DNA of 64,000 bases from Kurthia huakuii LAM0618 (GCF_000505545.1 NZ_AYTB01000013.1:186001-250000), one strand, 5' to 3'; positions 50,539 to 61,096 are shown, counted from the first letter of the stretch. The notes: a model not told the origin generated them from the letters alone. A program made the numbers and translations.

Positions 50539-53500
50539 ATGGCAAGCAATGAACAACCGTTAGGGCAGATGATTATCGAAGTCGATATTTCCAGTGTTGG
50601 TTTTGAAAATAGTTTAAAAGATATGCAAAAAGCATTGAAACAAAATCAACAAAAAATGAAAGCTGAAATGGCTGTTTATGATACATTAGATGATAAAATC
50701 GGAAAACTTGAAGCAAATTATGATGGTTTACGTGACTCCATGAAGCTCAACGCAAAACAAATCGATAAGCTAAAACAAGCCTATGCAGACGAAGTGGCAG
50801 CATCTGGGGAATCGTCAGAAAAAGCACGAGAATTAGCGCGTCAAATCAACAAAACAGTGCAAGAACAAGCAAAGTATCAAGCACAATTAAATCGTGTTAC
50901 ATCGCAATTAACGGATGCACGTGACGGTACAGATGAATTGCGTAAATCAATTAGCCTTTTGAGTACTGAAAATCGTTCAATTGTTGCAAATTTACGTTCG
51001 CAGGGCAGAGAACTTGAAGCGCTTGAAGCCGATTATGTAGGCCTTGACAGAGCTGTGGAAGAACGAACGCGTTTAATCGATAAAGAAAAACAAAAGATGC
51101 AACGTTTAAAGCAACAATACGGTGAAAATAGCGAAGAATATCGTCGCCAGGTAGCACGTGTACGCGATTTAGAAACATCGAATAATGAAGCACGACGCGC
51201 TATGAATCGTTTACAAGAAGAAATGGATGAAGCACAGCAAAGTAGTAGTAAGCTACGTTCAGCATTTTCTAAGGTAGGCGATAAAATTAGCGGTATGAGT
51301 GGGCCATTAATGGGATTATCTACAGCTGCTGCAGGCGTGGGAACGGCCATGGGGGCGCTTGCTATCGATATTTCAAATGCAACTGACAATATCGAATCAA
51401 GATTAGAAACATTAGTAAATGGTTCTGAAGAAAAATTGAAGAAAATGAAAAAGAACATCATGGAAACGTACACAGCTGGTTTAACTACGGATCTTGATGA
51501 AACAACCAATATTGCTGCACGTACCGAGCAACGAGGAATTGCAGATGAAGATAAACAAAAAGCAATTGATTATGCCACAGTTATTTCGAAAAATAGTGAC
51601 TTAGAAGGCAAAGAGATTGTCGATGTCCTTTCTATGCTTCAGAAAAAATTTGGAATGACCATTGAGCAAGCCGGTGACTATGCACAACGTATTGCTCAAA
51701 CAGGTATTGAAGATTTTGACCAAGCAATGGAGTATATTCCCCAGTTAAAAGATGGTGGATTGAGCATTGATGAAATCATTGCGCGACTTGAAGGTGGGAT
51801 GAAATCCGGTGCATGGAATAGTGATAAAACACTCGATTTACTTGCTGAAGGTCAAAAGAAAGTAGTCGGTGATGGTGCTGATGCATACAAAGAATTTGGT
51901 TTAGGTACAGAATACGCAAAGTTCCAAGCTGGTGAAATTGATTATAAAGCTTTCATGATGGAAGCAAAGAAAAAGGCTGATAAATTACCAAAAGAAGATA
52001 AGAAAGCCTTTTGGGCAGCTATTTTCGGGACGCAAGGTGAAGATATTGATTTGGATTCAATCAATGGTATTTTCAATGCGAAAGAAAAAAGTGGTAAAGC
52101 AGAAAAAGGACAAGCTGATGATTTAGTAAGTAAAGAAAAAGAAAAAGCGATTGTTCGATTAACTGCTGCTTATAATAAGTTGAAACAAGAGTTGTTGCCA
52201 CTTGGAACTATTTTAATGAATACAGGTGCAGCAATAGCTGAAGGACTCCTTCCTTATATTGAAAAGTTAATTAATTGGTTCAATGGATTATCTGATACAC
52301 AACAAAAAATCGCAATTAGTGCGGGTATATTAGCGGTTGCAATGGGGCCTTTAACGATCGCTTTTAAAGTATTAGCTATGCCAATTAAACTTGCTTGGAA
52401 TGCTGTTAAAGGATTATTTAGTGGTTTAAAATTACTCGTTTCCTTCCTACCATCTATGAGTACGGTTATGAGTGGGTTAGGTAAAGCTATCGACATCGCG
52501 TACAAACCAATTTCATGGCTAGGAACCGGGCTATCAAAAGTTTTAAGTGTTGCAAGATTTTTAGCACCATTTATCCGAACAGGGTTAAGCGTGGCATTCC
52601 GTACCTTACTTGGTCCAGTTGGTCTTGTAATTGGTGGTGTTACGCTACTTGTTTCTGGCTTTAAACTCGCTTATAAACATTCCGAAACGTTCCGTAATTT
52701 TATTAATAAACTAAAAAACACTTTGCTCACGACATGGAATACGCTTAAAGCAATGGGTGTCCGTGGTGTGGTATCGGCAATGTGGAAACATATTAAAGGA
52801 GCATTTAGCACAGGCTATACATTCGTTAAATCGAAGATAGATGGTACGAAGAATGCCATTTCAAATGCTTGGACAAATGCAAAAAAATTGGCTGTCACTA
52901 AAGTAACAGGCATGTGGACGAGTACGAAGAATTTATTCTCGACAGGTTACAACGCCGTAAAAACACGCATGTCTAACACTAAAAATACCGTAGTCAACAC
53001 GTGGACAAATATCAAAAAGTCTGCAACAGATAAAGTATCATCGATGTGGACGAGCACCAAGAACTTTTTCACAAATGGCTATACTGCTATTAAAACTCGT
53101 ATGTCTAATGTAAAAACAGCCATGTCAAATTCATGGACAGCTATTAAAAAATTAACAGTTGATAAAGTAGATAATATGATCGATCACGTTAAAAAAATGC
53201 CACAGCGAATGGCAGATGTTATCGCTAAAGGTGCCGGGGCACTAAAAAAAGGCGGTAAAAAAATGCTTAACGGGTTAATCGGTGGCGTTGAGTGGGGATT
53301 GAACAAAGTAGTCGGCGGTGTCAATAAAGTTATGGGCTGGGTTGGCGCTGATGATTCTAAGTTGAAAGAAGTCAAATTAGAAAAGTATGCGAAAGGTACA
53401 CCAAATGGCGGGCACGATGGTGGTTTAGCAATGGTCAACGATGCACCAGGTAGTAACTATCGCGAGTTAGTAGCATTGCCAAATGGCCAAACATTCGTGC

Positions 53501-55074
53501 CAAAAGGACGAAATGTGGTCATGAATCTTCCACAAGGTGCCGAAGTGTTACCTGGGCATAAAACACGCGACTTAGCCCAACGTGGGTTAATTCCAAAATA
53601 CAAAAATGGTATTGGTGACACATTATCAAACGCATGGTCGTCTACAAAATCGGGTGCATCAAAGTTATGGCAAGGTGCTAAAGATGTAGGTTCATCAGCT
53701 TTCAACAAAGTAAAAGATTGGTCTACAGAAATTTGGGATTGGGTAACAAGTCCAAAAAAAGTAAAAGAACTTTTGATGAACGTAATTGGTAATGTTATTC
53801 CTAGCCAATTTTCGTCTGGCATGGTGCCATCAATGCTTAATGGCATGATGAAAATGATGGTTGATAAAGCAAAAGATTTTGTCTTTAACATTGCCGATTC
53901 AATGGGCGGTGGCGCTGATTTTGGTTCTTGGTCACCATTTACAGGTGATTTTAATAAAATTAGTAACAAAATGGGCGTATATGATTATCTATATGATTTA
54001 GGTAAACAAATCGTAAATCAATTTAAATCGCAGTATCCGTCGCTTTATATTTCAAACGGGAAACGTAACGAGTCAACAACAAAAGCTGGTACGAAATCAG
54101 ACCACGTTTATGGATTAGGATTAGACTTAGCACGTGGTGGCATTAGTGATAATTCCTACTATCAAATGGCGAAGTCCTTACAAGGTCACCCTTATCTTAA
54201 GTATGTAATCGGAAGTGATAAATGGAGTCAAAATGGTGGCGAGTTTAAAAAATTCCCGTATGGCGGGCATATGAATCACCTTCACTTATCAGCAAAATCG
54301 CCGGCTGAAGCAAAGGCATCCAAAGGAAGTTTTGGTGCTGCAGGAAATGTTTCTGGCGGTGCAAAGGCATGGATTCCACAAATCAAAAAAGCTCACCAAG
54401 CTATCTATGGTCGTGCAATTTCGAAACAAGGGTTAAATGAAGTACTTGAACAAATTCAAACAGAGTCCGGTGGTAATGCAACGATTCGACAAGGGATTGT
54501 CGATGTAAATACGCATAATGGTTCGGGCGGAGCAAAAGGGTTACTTCAATTCATTCAATCGACATTTGATAACTATAAAATCAAAGGTCATGGAAATATA
54601 TTTAGTGGGTACGATCAGTTACTCGCGCTATTTAACGTTTCAGATTGGTACCAAGCAATCACACGTGCCGGCAAAGGTAAAGGTTGGTCGCCACGTAGTG
54701 GACGTGTTAAGCCTTATGCAAATGGTGGTATTGTCACAAAAGCACATATGGGGCTAGTTGGAGAAGATGGGCCAGAAGCTATTATTCCACTTGATAGGGC
54801 GAAAAGAGGACGTTCCATGCAATTACTTGCACAAGCTAGTCACTATTTGAATGGAAATAAAGCAACCACTTCTACTGCATCATCTGTGGAAGGTATCGTA
54901 GCTGCTATTATGGCGCAAGGTACTGAAACATCTAAGAAATTAGATGCGTTAATTGCTTTACTTGCATCGGGCACTACCATTCAAATTGATGGAAAGGAAA
55001 TTGCGAATGTCGTGAATCGTATCAATCAAACGAATGAGCGCATGAGCATGCGAGCGAAAGGAGTGACAATATGA
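50539..55074 (+). CDS. tape measure protein with M15-like peptidase and lytic transglycosylase domains
   Basis: 1511 aa. Residues 1-260 are coiled coil (MKAEMAVYDTLDDKIGKLEANYDGLRDSMKLN...). Several hydrophobic stretches lie at about 270 and 560-720. A region with repeated W-T-(N/S)-x-K-(N/K)-x-(F/A)-(S/T)-x-G-Y units is at about 740-870. A zinc peptidase-like domain follows (SDHVYGLGLDLARGG and GGHMNHLHLS, about 1190-1255), then an SLT-type domain with the catalytic Glu in IQTESGGN (about 1312) and GAKGLLQFIQSTFDNY. The end is VGEDGPEAIIPLDRAKRG. It sets tail length and probably opens the wall at infection. AAGGAGGTG precedes the ATG. Confidence 0.92.
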   Translation: MASNEQPLGQMIIEVDISSVGFENSLKDMQKALKQNQQKMKAEMAVYDTLDDKIGKLEANYDGLRDSMKLNAKQIDKLKQAYADEVAASGESSEKARELARQINKTVQEQAKYQAQLNRVTSQLTDARDGTDELRKSISLLSTENRSIVANLRSQGRELEALEADYVGLDRAVEERTRLIDKEKQKMQRLKQQYGENSEEYRRQVARVRDLETSNNEARRAMNRLQEEMDEAQQSSSKLRSAFSKVGDKISGMSGPLMGLSTAAAGVGTAMGALAIDISNATDNIESRLETLVNGSEEKLKKMKKNIMETYTAGLTTDLDETTNIAARTEQRGIADEDKQKAIDYATVISKNSDLEGKEIVDVLSMLQKKFGMTIEQAGDYAQRIAQTGIEDFDQAMEYIPQLKDGGLSIDEIIARLEGGMKSGAWNSDKTLDLLAEGQKKVVGDGADAYKEFGLGTEYAKFQAGEIDYKAFMMEAKKKADKLPKEDKKAFWAAIFGTQGEDIDLDSINGIFNAKEKSGKAEKGQADDLVSKEKEKAIVRLTAAYNKLKQELLPLGTILMNTGAAIAEGLLPYIEKLINWFNGLSDTQQKIAISAGILAVAMGPLTIAFKVLAMPIKLAWNAVKGLFSGLKLLVSFLPSMSTVMSGLGKAIDIAYKPISWLGTGLSKVLSVARFLAPFIRTGLSVAFRTLLGPVGLVIGGVTLLVSGFKLAYKHSETFRNFINKLKNTLLTTWNTLKAMGVRGVVSAMWKHIKGAFSTGYTFVKSKIDGTKNAISNAWTNAKKLAVTKVTGMWTSTKNLFSTGYNAVKTRMSNTKNTVVNTWTNIKKSATDKVSSMWTSTKNFFTNGYTAIKTRMSNVKTAMSNSWTAIKKLTVDKVDNMIDHVKKMPQRMADVIAKGAGALKKGGKKMLNGLIGGVEWGLNKVVGGVNKVMGWVGADDSKLKEVKLEKYAKGTPNGGHDGGLAMVNDAPGSNYRELVALPNGQTFVPKGRNVVMNLPQGAEVLPGHKTRDLAQRGLIPKYKNGIGDTLSNAWSSTKSGASKLWQGAKDVGSSAFNKVKDWSTEIWDWVTSPKKVKELLMNVIGNVIPSQFSSGMVPSMLNGMMKMMVDKAKDFVFNIADSMGGGADFGSWSPFTGDFNKISNKMGVYDYLYDLGKQIVNQFKSQYPSLYISNGKRNESTTKAGTKSDHVYGLGLDLARGGISDNSYYQMAKSLQGHPYLKYVIGSDKWSQNGGEFKKFPYGGHMNHLHLSAKSPAEAKASKGSFGAAGNVSGGAKAWIPQIKKAHQAIYGRAISKQGLNEVLEQIQTESGGNATIRQGIVDVNTHNGSGGAKGLLQFIQSTFDNYKIKGHGNIFSGYDQLLALFNVSDWYQAITRAGKGKGWSPRSGRVKPYANGGIVTKAHMGLVGEDGPEAIIPLDRAKRGRSMQLLAQASHYLNGNKATTSTASSVEGIVAAIMAQGTETSKKLDALIALLASGTTIQIDGKEIANVVNRINQTNERMSMRAKGVTI

Positions 55075-56714
55075 TAATTACAGCAGAGCCGTCCTTTACT
55101 TATGACGGGGCATACATGAAACAACTAGGCTATTTTTTAAATGATGCAGTTGTTTCTCCGCCAGAGATTTCCCCAGAAACCGTGAATGTACCTGGTCGAC
55201 TAGGAATTTTAAATATGGGCAATGATATTGGTTCGCGTCAGATTACATTAGACGTGAGCCTTTATTGTTCTTCACAAGAAGATTTCAATGAGAAACGATT
55301 ATATTTAGAGAATCTAGTCATTTTACAAGAACCTGTAGAGAAACCACTTGTTTTAGACACAGATGCACAGTGGACATATTATGGACAGTTTACCGGCATT
55401 TCTGATTTTGAATGGATTAACGGCTATGACCATAAGGTAACTCTTACATTTACTTGTGCGGATCCATTGAAATATGGTGAACAAATGACGTATAACATCG
55501 TCAATAATATCTTGAAATTTACGCCAAGAGGACAAAAACAAACGTTTCCGGTCATCCATGCAATCGCTCAAAAAGACGCTACATGGTGCGGTTTATCGAC
55601 TGTAGACCAGTTTGTTTATGTCGGAGGTAAAGTCGATGTGGAAACAGGTGAAACTGCTACAACTATCTACACACCAATCATGACTGACACCGCACAAAAC
55701 ATGGCGCTATGGCAACGACAATCGAGCGAAACATTTACACAAGTAGACAATGGTACTGTGGGCAAAGGCTCGTACTTCCAACAATCTGATGACGACATCA
55801 ATGTACAAGATTTTGGTGAAAACACTGGTAAAAGTACGGAATGGTATGGCCCAGCACTCAAACGTATGATGACGAAACAAGTCGCTAACTGGAAAGTTAC
55901 ATGGCGCATACAATCCATGAATAATTACAAGCGCGCTGAAAACAAATTGGAACTTTATTTACTAGACAGTGCCAGTAAAGTAATTGGTAAGTTGGGCATT
56001 AAGGATAACGGTGAAGGTAGCGAACAAGAAATTAATGTACAAGTATACCGTTCAGATGGCAGCATCAAAAGCGTTGGCCAATTCAAACCAACTGTTAAAA
56101 ATAAAAAAGCCGTTGCGCTTTCTAAAAAACAGAAAGTGAAAAAAACGGACTCAAAAGGAAAAGTAACGTATAGCTATGTCACGCTAAAAGAAACACTCAA
56201 TGAAAATAACAGCACGAATGACTTAACAGATTTTTATGGTTATATCGAAATTGAGAAAGTCGGCAACAAATTTTTTGCAACAGTCGTTAAATTAGATACA
56301 AAAAATCGGAATGAATTGAATCGTTGGGAATCCATGTGGACAGATGAATTTGATACGTTTAAAAAAGACTTAGCCGGTTTCGTGTTATATGCCGGCAAAC
56401 GTTCAATTACAGAAGATGCTAAAGGAATTAGCTACAAATCTAACTATTTAGCGTTCTGTGATTTAAAAGTGTATGAACGTGCTGAAATTAAAGAAGATAC
56501 AATTTTATCGTCCACACCAGAGGTCATTATCTGGGAAGGCGATGAACTTATTTTTGACTGTGAACGTGGTCGTATTTATAAGAATGGTCAGTTATTTATG
56601 GATGCAATGCATATTGGCACCGACTTTATTAAGCTCGTAGGCGGTGTACAAGATGAAATTGTATTTGCAGAAGGTTTTGATTGGGTTATGCATATACGCC
56701 CAACAGCATTATAA
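55071..56714 (+). CDS. distal tail protein (Dit), enlarged form
   Basis: 547 aa. The N-terminal belt domain is recognisable (LGYFLNDAVVSPPEISPETVNVPGRLGIL ... SRQITLDVSLYCSSQEDFNEKRLYLENLV ... FEWINGYDHKVTLTFTCADP). About 260 residues (about 205-480) with a jelly-roll look (KVTWRIQSMNNYKRAENKLELYLL, FYGYIEIEKVGNKFFATVVKL) are inserted before the C-terminal LIFDCERGRIYKNGQLFMDAM. Such evolved Dits carry carbohydrate-binding modules. ATGA overlap with the tape measure gene. Confidence 0.85.
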   Translation: MIITAEPSFTYDGAYMKQLGYFLNDAVVSPPEISPETVNVPGRLGILNMGNDIGSRQITLDVSLYCSSQEDFNEKRLYLENLVILQEPVEKPLVLDTDAQWTYYGQFTGISDFEWINGYDHKVTLTFTCADPLKYGEQMTYNIVNNILKFTPRGQKQTFPVIHAIAQKDATWCGLSTVDQFVYVGGKVDVETGETATTIYTPIMTDTAQNMALWQRQSSETFTQVDNGTVGKGSYFQQSDDDINVQDFGENTGKSTEWYGPALKRMMTKQVANWKVTWRIQSMNNYKRAENKLELYLLDSASKVIGKLGIKDNGEGSEQEINVQVYRSDGSIKSVGQFKPTVKNKKAVALSKKQKVKKTDSKGKVTYSYVTLKETLNENNSTNDLTDFYGYIEIEKVGNKFFATVVKLDTKNRNELNRWESMWTDEFDTFKKDLAGFVLYAGKRSITEDAKGISYKSNYLAFCDLKVYERAEIKEDTILSSTPEVIIWEGDELIFDCERGRIYKNGQLFMDAMHIGTDFIKLVGGVQDEIVFAEGFDWVMHIRPTAL

Positions 56715-56733
56715 AAAAGAAAGGAGGTAACCG

Positions 56734-59304
56734 ATGAATCTACTCATTTTAAAAGCAGATGCAGCAAGTCGTTATGCTGCTGATGATTATAAAACAGTTG
56801 CAGTATTAAGTAATGATAGTACACATTCTTGCCCTTTTTATGATGATCTACGCATGGAAAAGCTAGAGGATTTTTATGACACATATCAATTTAGCGTTCC
56901 ATCAAATGAAGAAGAATCCCAGCACATTGTGCGAGGAAATTATGTAGTATTTCAAGATGAAACTTATAAGCACCGGTTGTTTCGTATTTACGATGTAGAA
57001 GATGCATTATTAGGCGATATACATGTGAAAACAGCTTATGCAGAAAATGCATTTGTACATGATTTATTAAAAACATTAGTGCCACGTGCAAAAATTGGAA
57101 CGGTCAATTTTCGCGATGCTTTTGCGCATTGTTTAAGTAATAGTGGTTGGCAAATTAAACAATCTGATTATCTGGGCGAATTAATCGCACAGGAATTTGA
57201 CGGCACCACAACAGCGCAAGCGGAGATACAAACGATTTGTAAAGATTATCGTGGGGAAATTGACGCTTATGTAGAATTAAATGATGCGAATAAAATTATC
57301 AATAAATGTTTTGATCTTGTAGAAGAACGTGGACGACATGACACAGGTAAACGATTTGAATATCGCAGAGATTTAGTTGGTGTCACGCGTAGGGCATCTG
57401 ATGCAGAGCTTTATACAGCTATCAAGGCACGTGGTAAAGATGGCATTACATTCACAGACATGAATAATGGTAGTGATACGATTTACGATAATGCTGCCAA
57501 TGATTTATACAATGGTGGCCGCGAATATCTAGTGAAGTTTGTTGAGTATAGCGAAATCGAATTACCATCAGCTTTATATGCTGCAGCACGACAAGAACTA
57601 AATGAATGCAACCGCCCAAAATACCAATATGAAATTGATACAGCATTGCTCAATCAAATGGCGGGTTATACGGATGAAGAACCTGTTTGGCTAGGTGATA
57701 GTGTACGAGCAGTCGATTTTGAAATGTCCCCAGAACTTACAGTAGGTGCGCGGATCATCGAAAAAGAAACATCTTTTAGTGATCCAACGAAAAATAAAGT
57801 TGTTTTAGGCGAATATATTGAATTAGTAAACAATACGCCAGATGAAATTAAAAAAATACAATCAGATTTAACGGACCTAAACAATAGTTTATCGCCGGTT
57901 TATCGCATTGAAATTCGTCCAAGCGCCGGTTTAATTGCACGTAACGGTTACCTTCAAACGACTGGCGATGCAGTACTTGAAGCAGTGGTTTACAAAGATA
58001 ATATTCGAGTGAACGGCACAAAGGAACAATACGTTTGGGAAAAGATTTATCGCAAAACAGGCGAGCATGATACAGCATGGGAAGTAGCACATCAAAACGT
58101 TGGCAATACGGTCACAGTGACAGGTGAGGATTATGCAAAAAACTGTGATTTTTATTGTCACTTTTTAGATGATTCGTTTAATTTTGTAGCAACAACTTAC
58201 TTTAAAACAGCAATTGAAGACATGGTGAAAAAAATCGAAGCCTTGCAAAATACACATGTTATTATCCCCTTTATTACAGACACGCACTATGCAACAGACG
58301 GTATGGAACATACACAATCTAAATTGCGCTCGATGGACCATATCCGAAACGTTGTTGAAATTACACATCAAGTTGATTGCGATTTAGTTGTACACGGTGG
58401 TGATCTAGTGGATGGTAAAACATCTAGGGCGCTCACGTTGTCAAACTTACAAGCTGTAGCAGCTATGTTAAATCAATCCGATTGTCCAGTCATGTTTACA
58501 AAAGGAAATCATGATGATAATGGACTTGGCGATGTACGACAATATGGCGCAAAAGGTGATGGGCTTGTAAAACCAAAGGAAATGGCCATGATTTTGAAGG
58601 ACCAATATTTACAGCATGATATTAAATATAATGCAGAAGATAACGCAATATACAGCTACTATGATTTGGATGATAAAAAGTTACGAGTGCTTGTATTAGA
58701 TGCATGGGATTTACGTTATGACCTACTCGATGATGTAAAAAAAGTAAAATATCAATCACGTAAATATTTAGGTTTCCAAGCCACGCAAATCGAATTTGTT
58801 GCAGACGTTTTAAAGCAAACACCAAGTGAGTACGGTGTCGCTGTATTCGTCCACAACGGTTTAAATGGTACCGTTGATAACGGCGAATGGACTGCTATTA
58901 ATGATGAAGTAATTTCCGGCATATTTAATGCATGGCGTACTGGCACAGCATATGATTCGACAAAAGATACGCTGCATACTGCTAATAAAAATAACGATTA
59001 TCCCATTAATATTAAAGTAGATTACAGCGAACGTGGCACCGGTAAATTAATGAGTTTCTTTGCCGGGCACAAACACCGCGATGTGGCCAAACGTGAAGGT
59101 TTTGGAAATACACCAACAATTTTAACGAATTGCTCCTATTCCGCAGGTGATGCAGATGACAAAGAACGCCGTATCATCGGGACAGTTAATGAGGATTTAT
59201 TCGATGTTATCGCAATTAGTGTTGAATTGAACGATATTCAATTAATTCGTTTTGGTGCCCAATCTAATAATCGTCCAATTCGGCAATATACAGGAGGTGC
59301 GTGA
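56734..59304 (+). CDS. tail-associated protein (Tal-like) with C-terminal calcineurin-like phosphoesterase
   Basis: 856 aa. The first about 380 residues are the gp27-like/prophage tail endopeptidase module (MNLLILKADAASRYAADDY ... HRLFRIYDVEDALLGDIHVKTAYAENAFVHDLL). From about 505 a metallophosphoesterase is complete: FITDTHYA (D-x-H), VVHGGDLVDG (G-D-x-x-D), FTKGNHDDN (G-N-H-D), VFVHNG and AGHKHRD (G-H-x-H). It may act on teichoic-acid phosphodiesters at the host surface; the target is inferred. AAAGGAGGT precedes the ATG. Confidence 0.88.
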   Translation: MNLLILKADAASRYAADDYKTVAVLSNDSTHSCPFYDDLRMEKLEDFYDTYQFSVPSNEEESQHIVRGNYVVFQDETYKHRLFRIYDVEDALLGDIHVKTAYAENAFVHDLLKTLVPRAKIGTVNFRDAFAHCLSNSGWQIKQSDYLGELIAQEFDGTTTAQAEIQTICKDYRGEIDAYVELNDANKIINKCFDLVEERGRHDTGKRFEYRRDLVGVTRRASDAELYTAIKARGKDGITFTDMNNGSDTIYDNAANDLYNGGREYLVKFVEYSEIELPSALYAAARQELNECNRPKYQYEIDTALLNQMAGYTDEEPVWLGDSVRAVDFEMSPELTVGARIIEKETSFSDPTKNKVVLGEYIELVNNTPDEIKKIQSDLTDLNNSLSPVYRIEIRPSAGLIARNGYLQTTGDAVLEAVVYKDNIRVNGTKEQYVWEKIYRKTGEHDTAWEVAHQNVGNTVTVTGEDYAKNCDFYCHFLDDSFNFVATTYFKTAIEDMVKKIEALQNTHVIIPFITDTHYATDGMEHTQSKLRSMDHIRNVVEITHQVDCDLVVHGGDLVDGKTSRALTLSNLQAVAAMLNQSDCPVMFTKGNHDDNGLGDVRQYGAKGDGLVKPKEMAMILKDQYLQHDIKYNAEDNAIYSYYDLDDKKLRVLVLDAWDLRYDLLDDVKKVKYQSRKYLGFQATQIEFVADVLKQTPSEYGVAVFVHNGLNGTVDNGEWTAINDEVISGIFNAWRTGTAYDSTKDTLHTANKNNDYPINIKVDYSERGTGKLMSFFAGHKHRDVAKREGFGNTPTILTNCSYSAGDADDKERRIIGTVNEDLFDVIAISVELNDIQLIRFGAQSNNRPIRQYTGGA

Positions 59305-60854
59305 TGAAGGAAAAACGAGTTAAAGCAACAAGTAAAGTTTCACTTAGTAATAACACGGACATTCACGTTGGTCCTACACCACCGCCGTTTCCAGTCGAAG
59401 GGCAGCAATGGTTGAATACATCCACTAATCCGCCACAGTTGTATGTATGGGATGGCAAGAAATGGGTACTACAGCAAATCGATGTTGAAAAGCTAGATCC
59501 TGATTTAATTGATGATTTAAAAAATGATACGCTACAAAAACACCAAGAATTATTAAACGAAATTGAAGGTATTAATACATCGATGGATGATTTAAAACAA
59601 ACTGTGGAAGAACGCAATCAACAGGATGATGCAGCGTTTGCCACTGTGACGCAATCTATCATTGATAATCGGCTTGAAGCGCTTGGTTGGTATGAAGAAA
59701 ATGATGGCCGGATTAGTGTAATTGCTCAATCAATGGATGGTTTAGTTGTAAGAGTCGGAAATGCAGAAGGTAATATTACCAACTTAACATTAACAGCTAG
59801 TGGTCTGCGTTCAGAAGTAAATGCTATCAACAATGGTACGGCATCTGTTATTACACAAATGAGCGACCGCATTAATTTACGTGTACAAAAAGGTGATGTT
59901 ATTAGTCAAATCAGTGTTGAAGCTGATAAGGGTGTTTATATTGCCGGGAAAGCAATTTATTTAGACGGTACTGTAAAAGTAGCTGATACATTCGTTGCAC
60001 CGCGTATTATTAGTGCCAATAGCGCGAATACGGCTTATACAAAAATTGAAGGTCAACAAATGACGTGTTTTGGCTATTTCTCAAATAACTGGCGTGGAAA
60101 AACATACGCTGGGAATCATTCACTTGAAGCCAAAGTGGGCTATATTAAAATGAAACAACTGGACGGAGGGAATACGAATGCTCTCTATTACAGTGCAAAA
60201 GGTATTTCAACGCGGATGGATGCTGATAATAACGGTTCTGCATCCGGTGTTATTGAATTTTTTGCTGATGGTTATACATCACAAGCTAACTCACTTGTAC
60301 TTGCATCGAGTGGGAATATTATTTTAGAGTCAACTGTTGGTAGTAATATCTTTATTAATCCAGCAGGCGGTTCGCTCTATGTATCTGATAAAAATTATAA
60401 TATGTACGACATCTATGCAAAATTAGCTGACTTAAGTCGTGTCAACGCTGTAACAGCAGGGATTGGGAACTTTTATTTTAATAGCACAAATATCAATTCC
60501 TGGAGTGACGCAATTAAAATTGGTGGTACAACAGGTAATGTTGTAATTTCAGGGAATATGACATGCGCAAAATTAGTGGAAACATCAAAACGTGAGTTAA
60601 AGAAAAACATCCGAACATACGAAGGCGATGCATTAGCGATTATTAACAGTATGCGAATTACAGAATATCAATATCTAGATGATATTGAAGGTATAGATCG
60701 CCCATACGTCGGACTAATTTTAGATGAAGCACCAGTTGAGGTTGCAGATACAAAAGGCGAAGGTGTTTTAGTTGCGCAAGGCACATGGCTTAACAGTCGC
60801 GCGATTCAGCAACTACTACATCGTGTGGAAGAACTAGAAAGGAAAGTGGCATAA
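59304..60854 (+). CDS. tail fibre/baseplate protein with C-terminal S74 chaperone
   Basis: 516 aa. N-terminal VGPTPPPFPVEGQQWLNTSTNPPQLYVWDGKKWV (chitinase/fibre entry module), coiled coil at about 65-110, a middle beta-helix part and the C-terminal peptidase S74 domain: SKRELKKNIRTYEGDALAII ... YVGLILDEAPVEV ... LNSRAIQQLLHRVEELERK (about 430-516). The chaperone cuts itself off after folding of the trimer, with Ser before K-R-E-L as likely cut site. ATG at 59304 (GGAGG 6 nt before). Confidence 0.87.
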   Translation: MKEKRVKATSKVSLSNNTDIHVGPTPPPFPVEGQQWLNTSTNPPQLYVWDGKKWVLQQIDVEKLDPDLIDDLKNDTLQKHQELLNEIEGINTSMDDLKQTVEERNQQDDAAFATVTQSIIDNRLEALGWYEENDGRISVIAQSMDGLVVRVGNAEGNITNLTLTASGLRSEVNAINNGTASVITQMSDRINLRVQKGDVISQISVEADKGVYIAGKAIYLDGTVKVADTFVAPRIISANSANTAYTKIEGQQMTCFGYFSNNWRGKTYAGNHSLEAKVGYIKMKQLDGGNTNALYYSAKGISTRMDADNNGSASGVIEFFADGYTSQANSLVLASSGNIILESTVGSNIFINPAGGSLYVSDKNYNMYDIYAKLADLSRVNAVTAGIGNFYFNSTNINSWSDAIKIGGTTGNVVISGNMTCAKLVETSKRELKKNIRTYEGDALAIINSMRITEYQYLDDIEGIDRPYVGLILDEAPVEVADTKGEGVLVAQGTWLNSRAIQQLLHRVEELERKVA

Positions 60855-61096
60855 TGGCAGAAAAAACAACAGAGCAATATGAAGCAACGATTACGCGATT
60901 AAATCGTGTGATTAAAAATATGGCATCGTCCAAAGCGGATGATGCTATTTTAATTGCAGAATTACAAGCAATTGTAGGAGAGGATCAAGAAATTATTGAA
61001 CACTTGGAAAAAGAAAATCAATCCTTAAAGCAAGCTATTACACATGCAGCAAAAGAAGGAGATGACGAGGTAAATGAAGTTACTACTGGTAAATGA
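60854..61096 (+). CDS. small coiled-coil phage protein
   Basis: 80 aa, highly helical (YEATITRLNRVIKNMASSKADDAILIAELQAIVGEDQEIIEHLEKENQSLKQAI). It shares its first base with the previous stop and overlaps the next gene by 23 bp. Probably a baseplate accessory. Confidence 0.72.
   Translation: MAEKTTEQYEATITRLNRVIKNMASSKADDAILIAELQAIVGEDQEIIEHLEKENQSLKQAITHAAKEGDDEVNEVTTGK

Noticed and set aside
53457-53969. 170-codon open frame antisense to the tape measure gene
   Set aside because: Pro/Ser/Phe-rich shadow of a long gene, without ribosome site or family resemblance. The same holds for other antisense frames over the tape measure, initiator and ABC genes.
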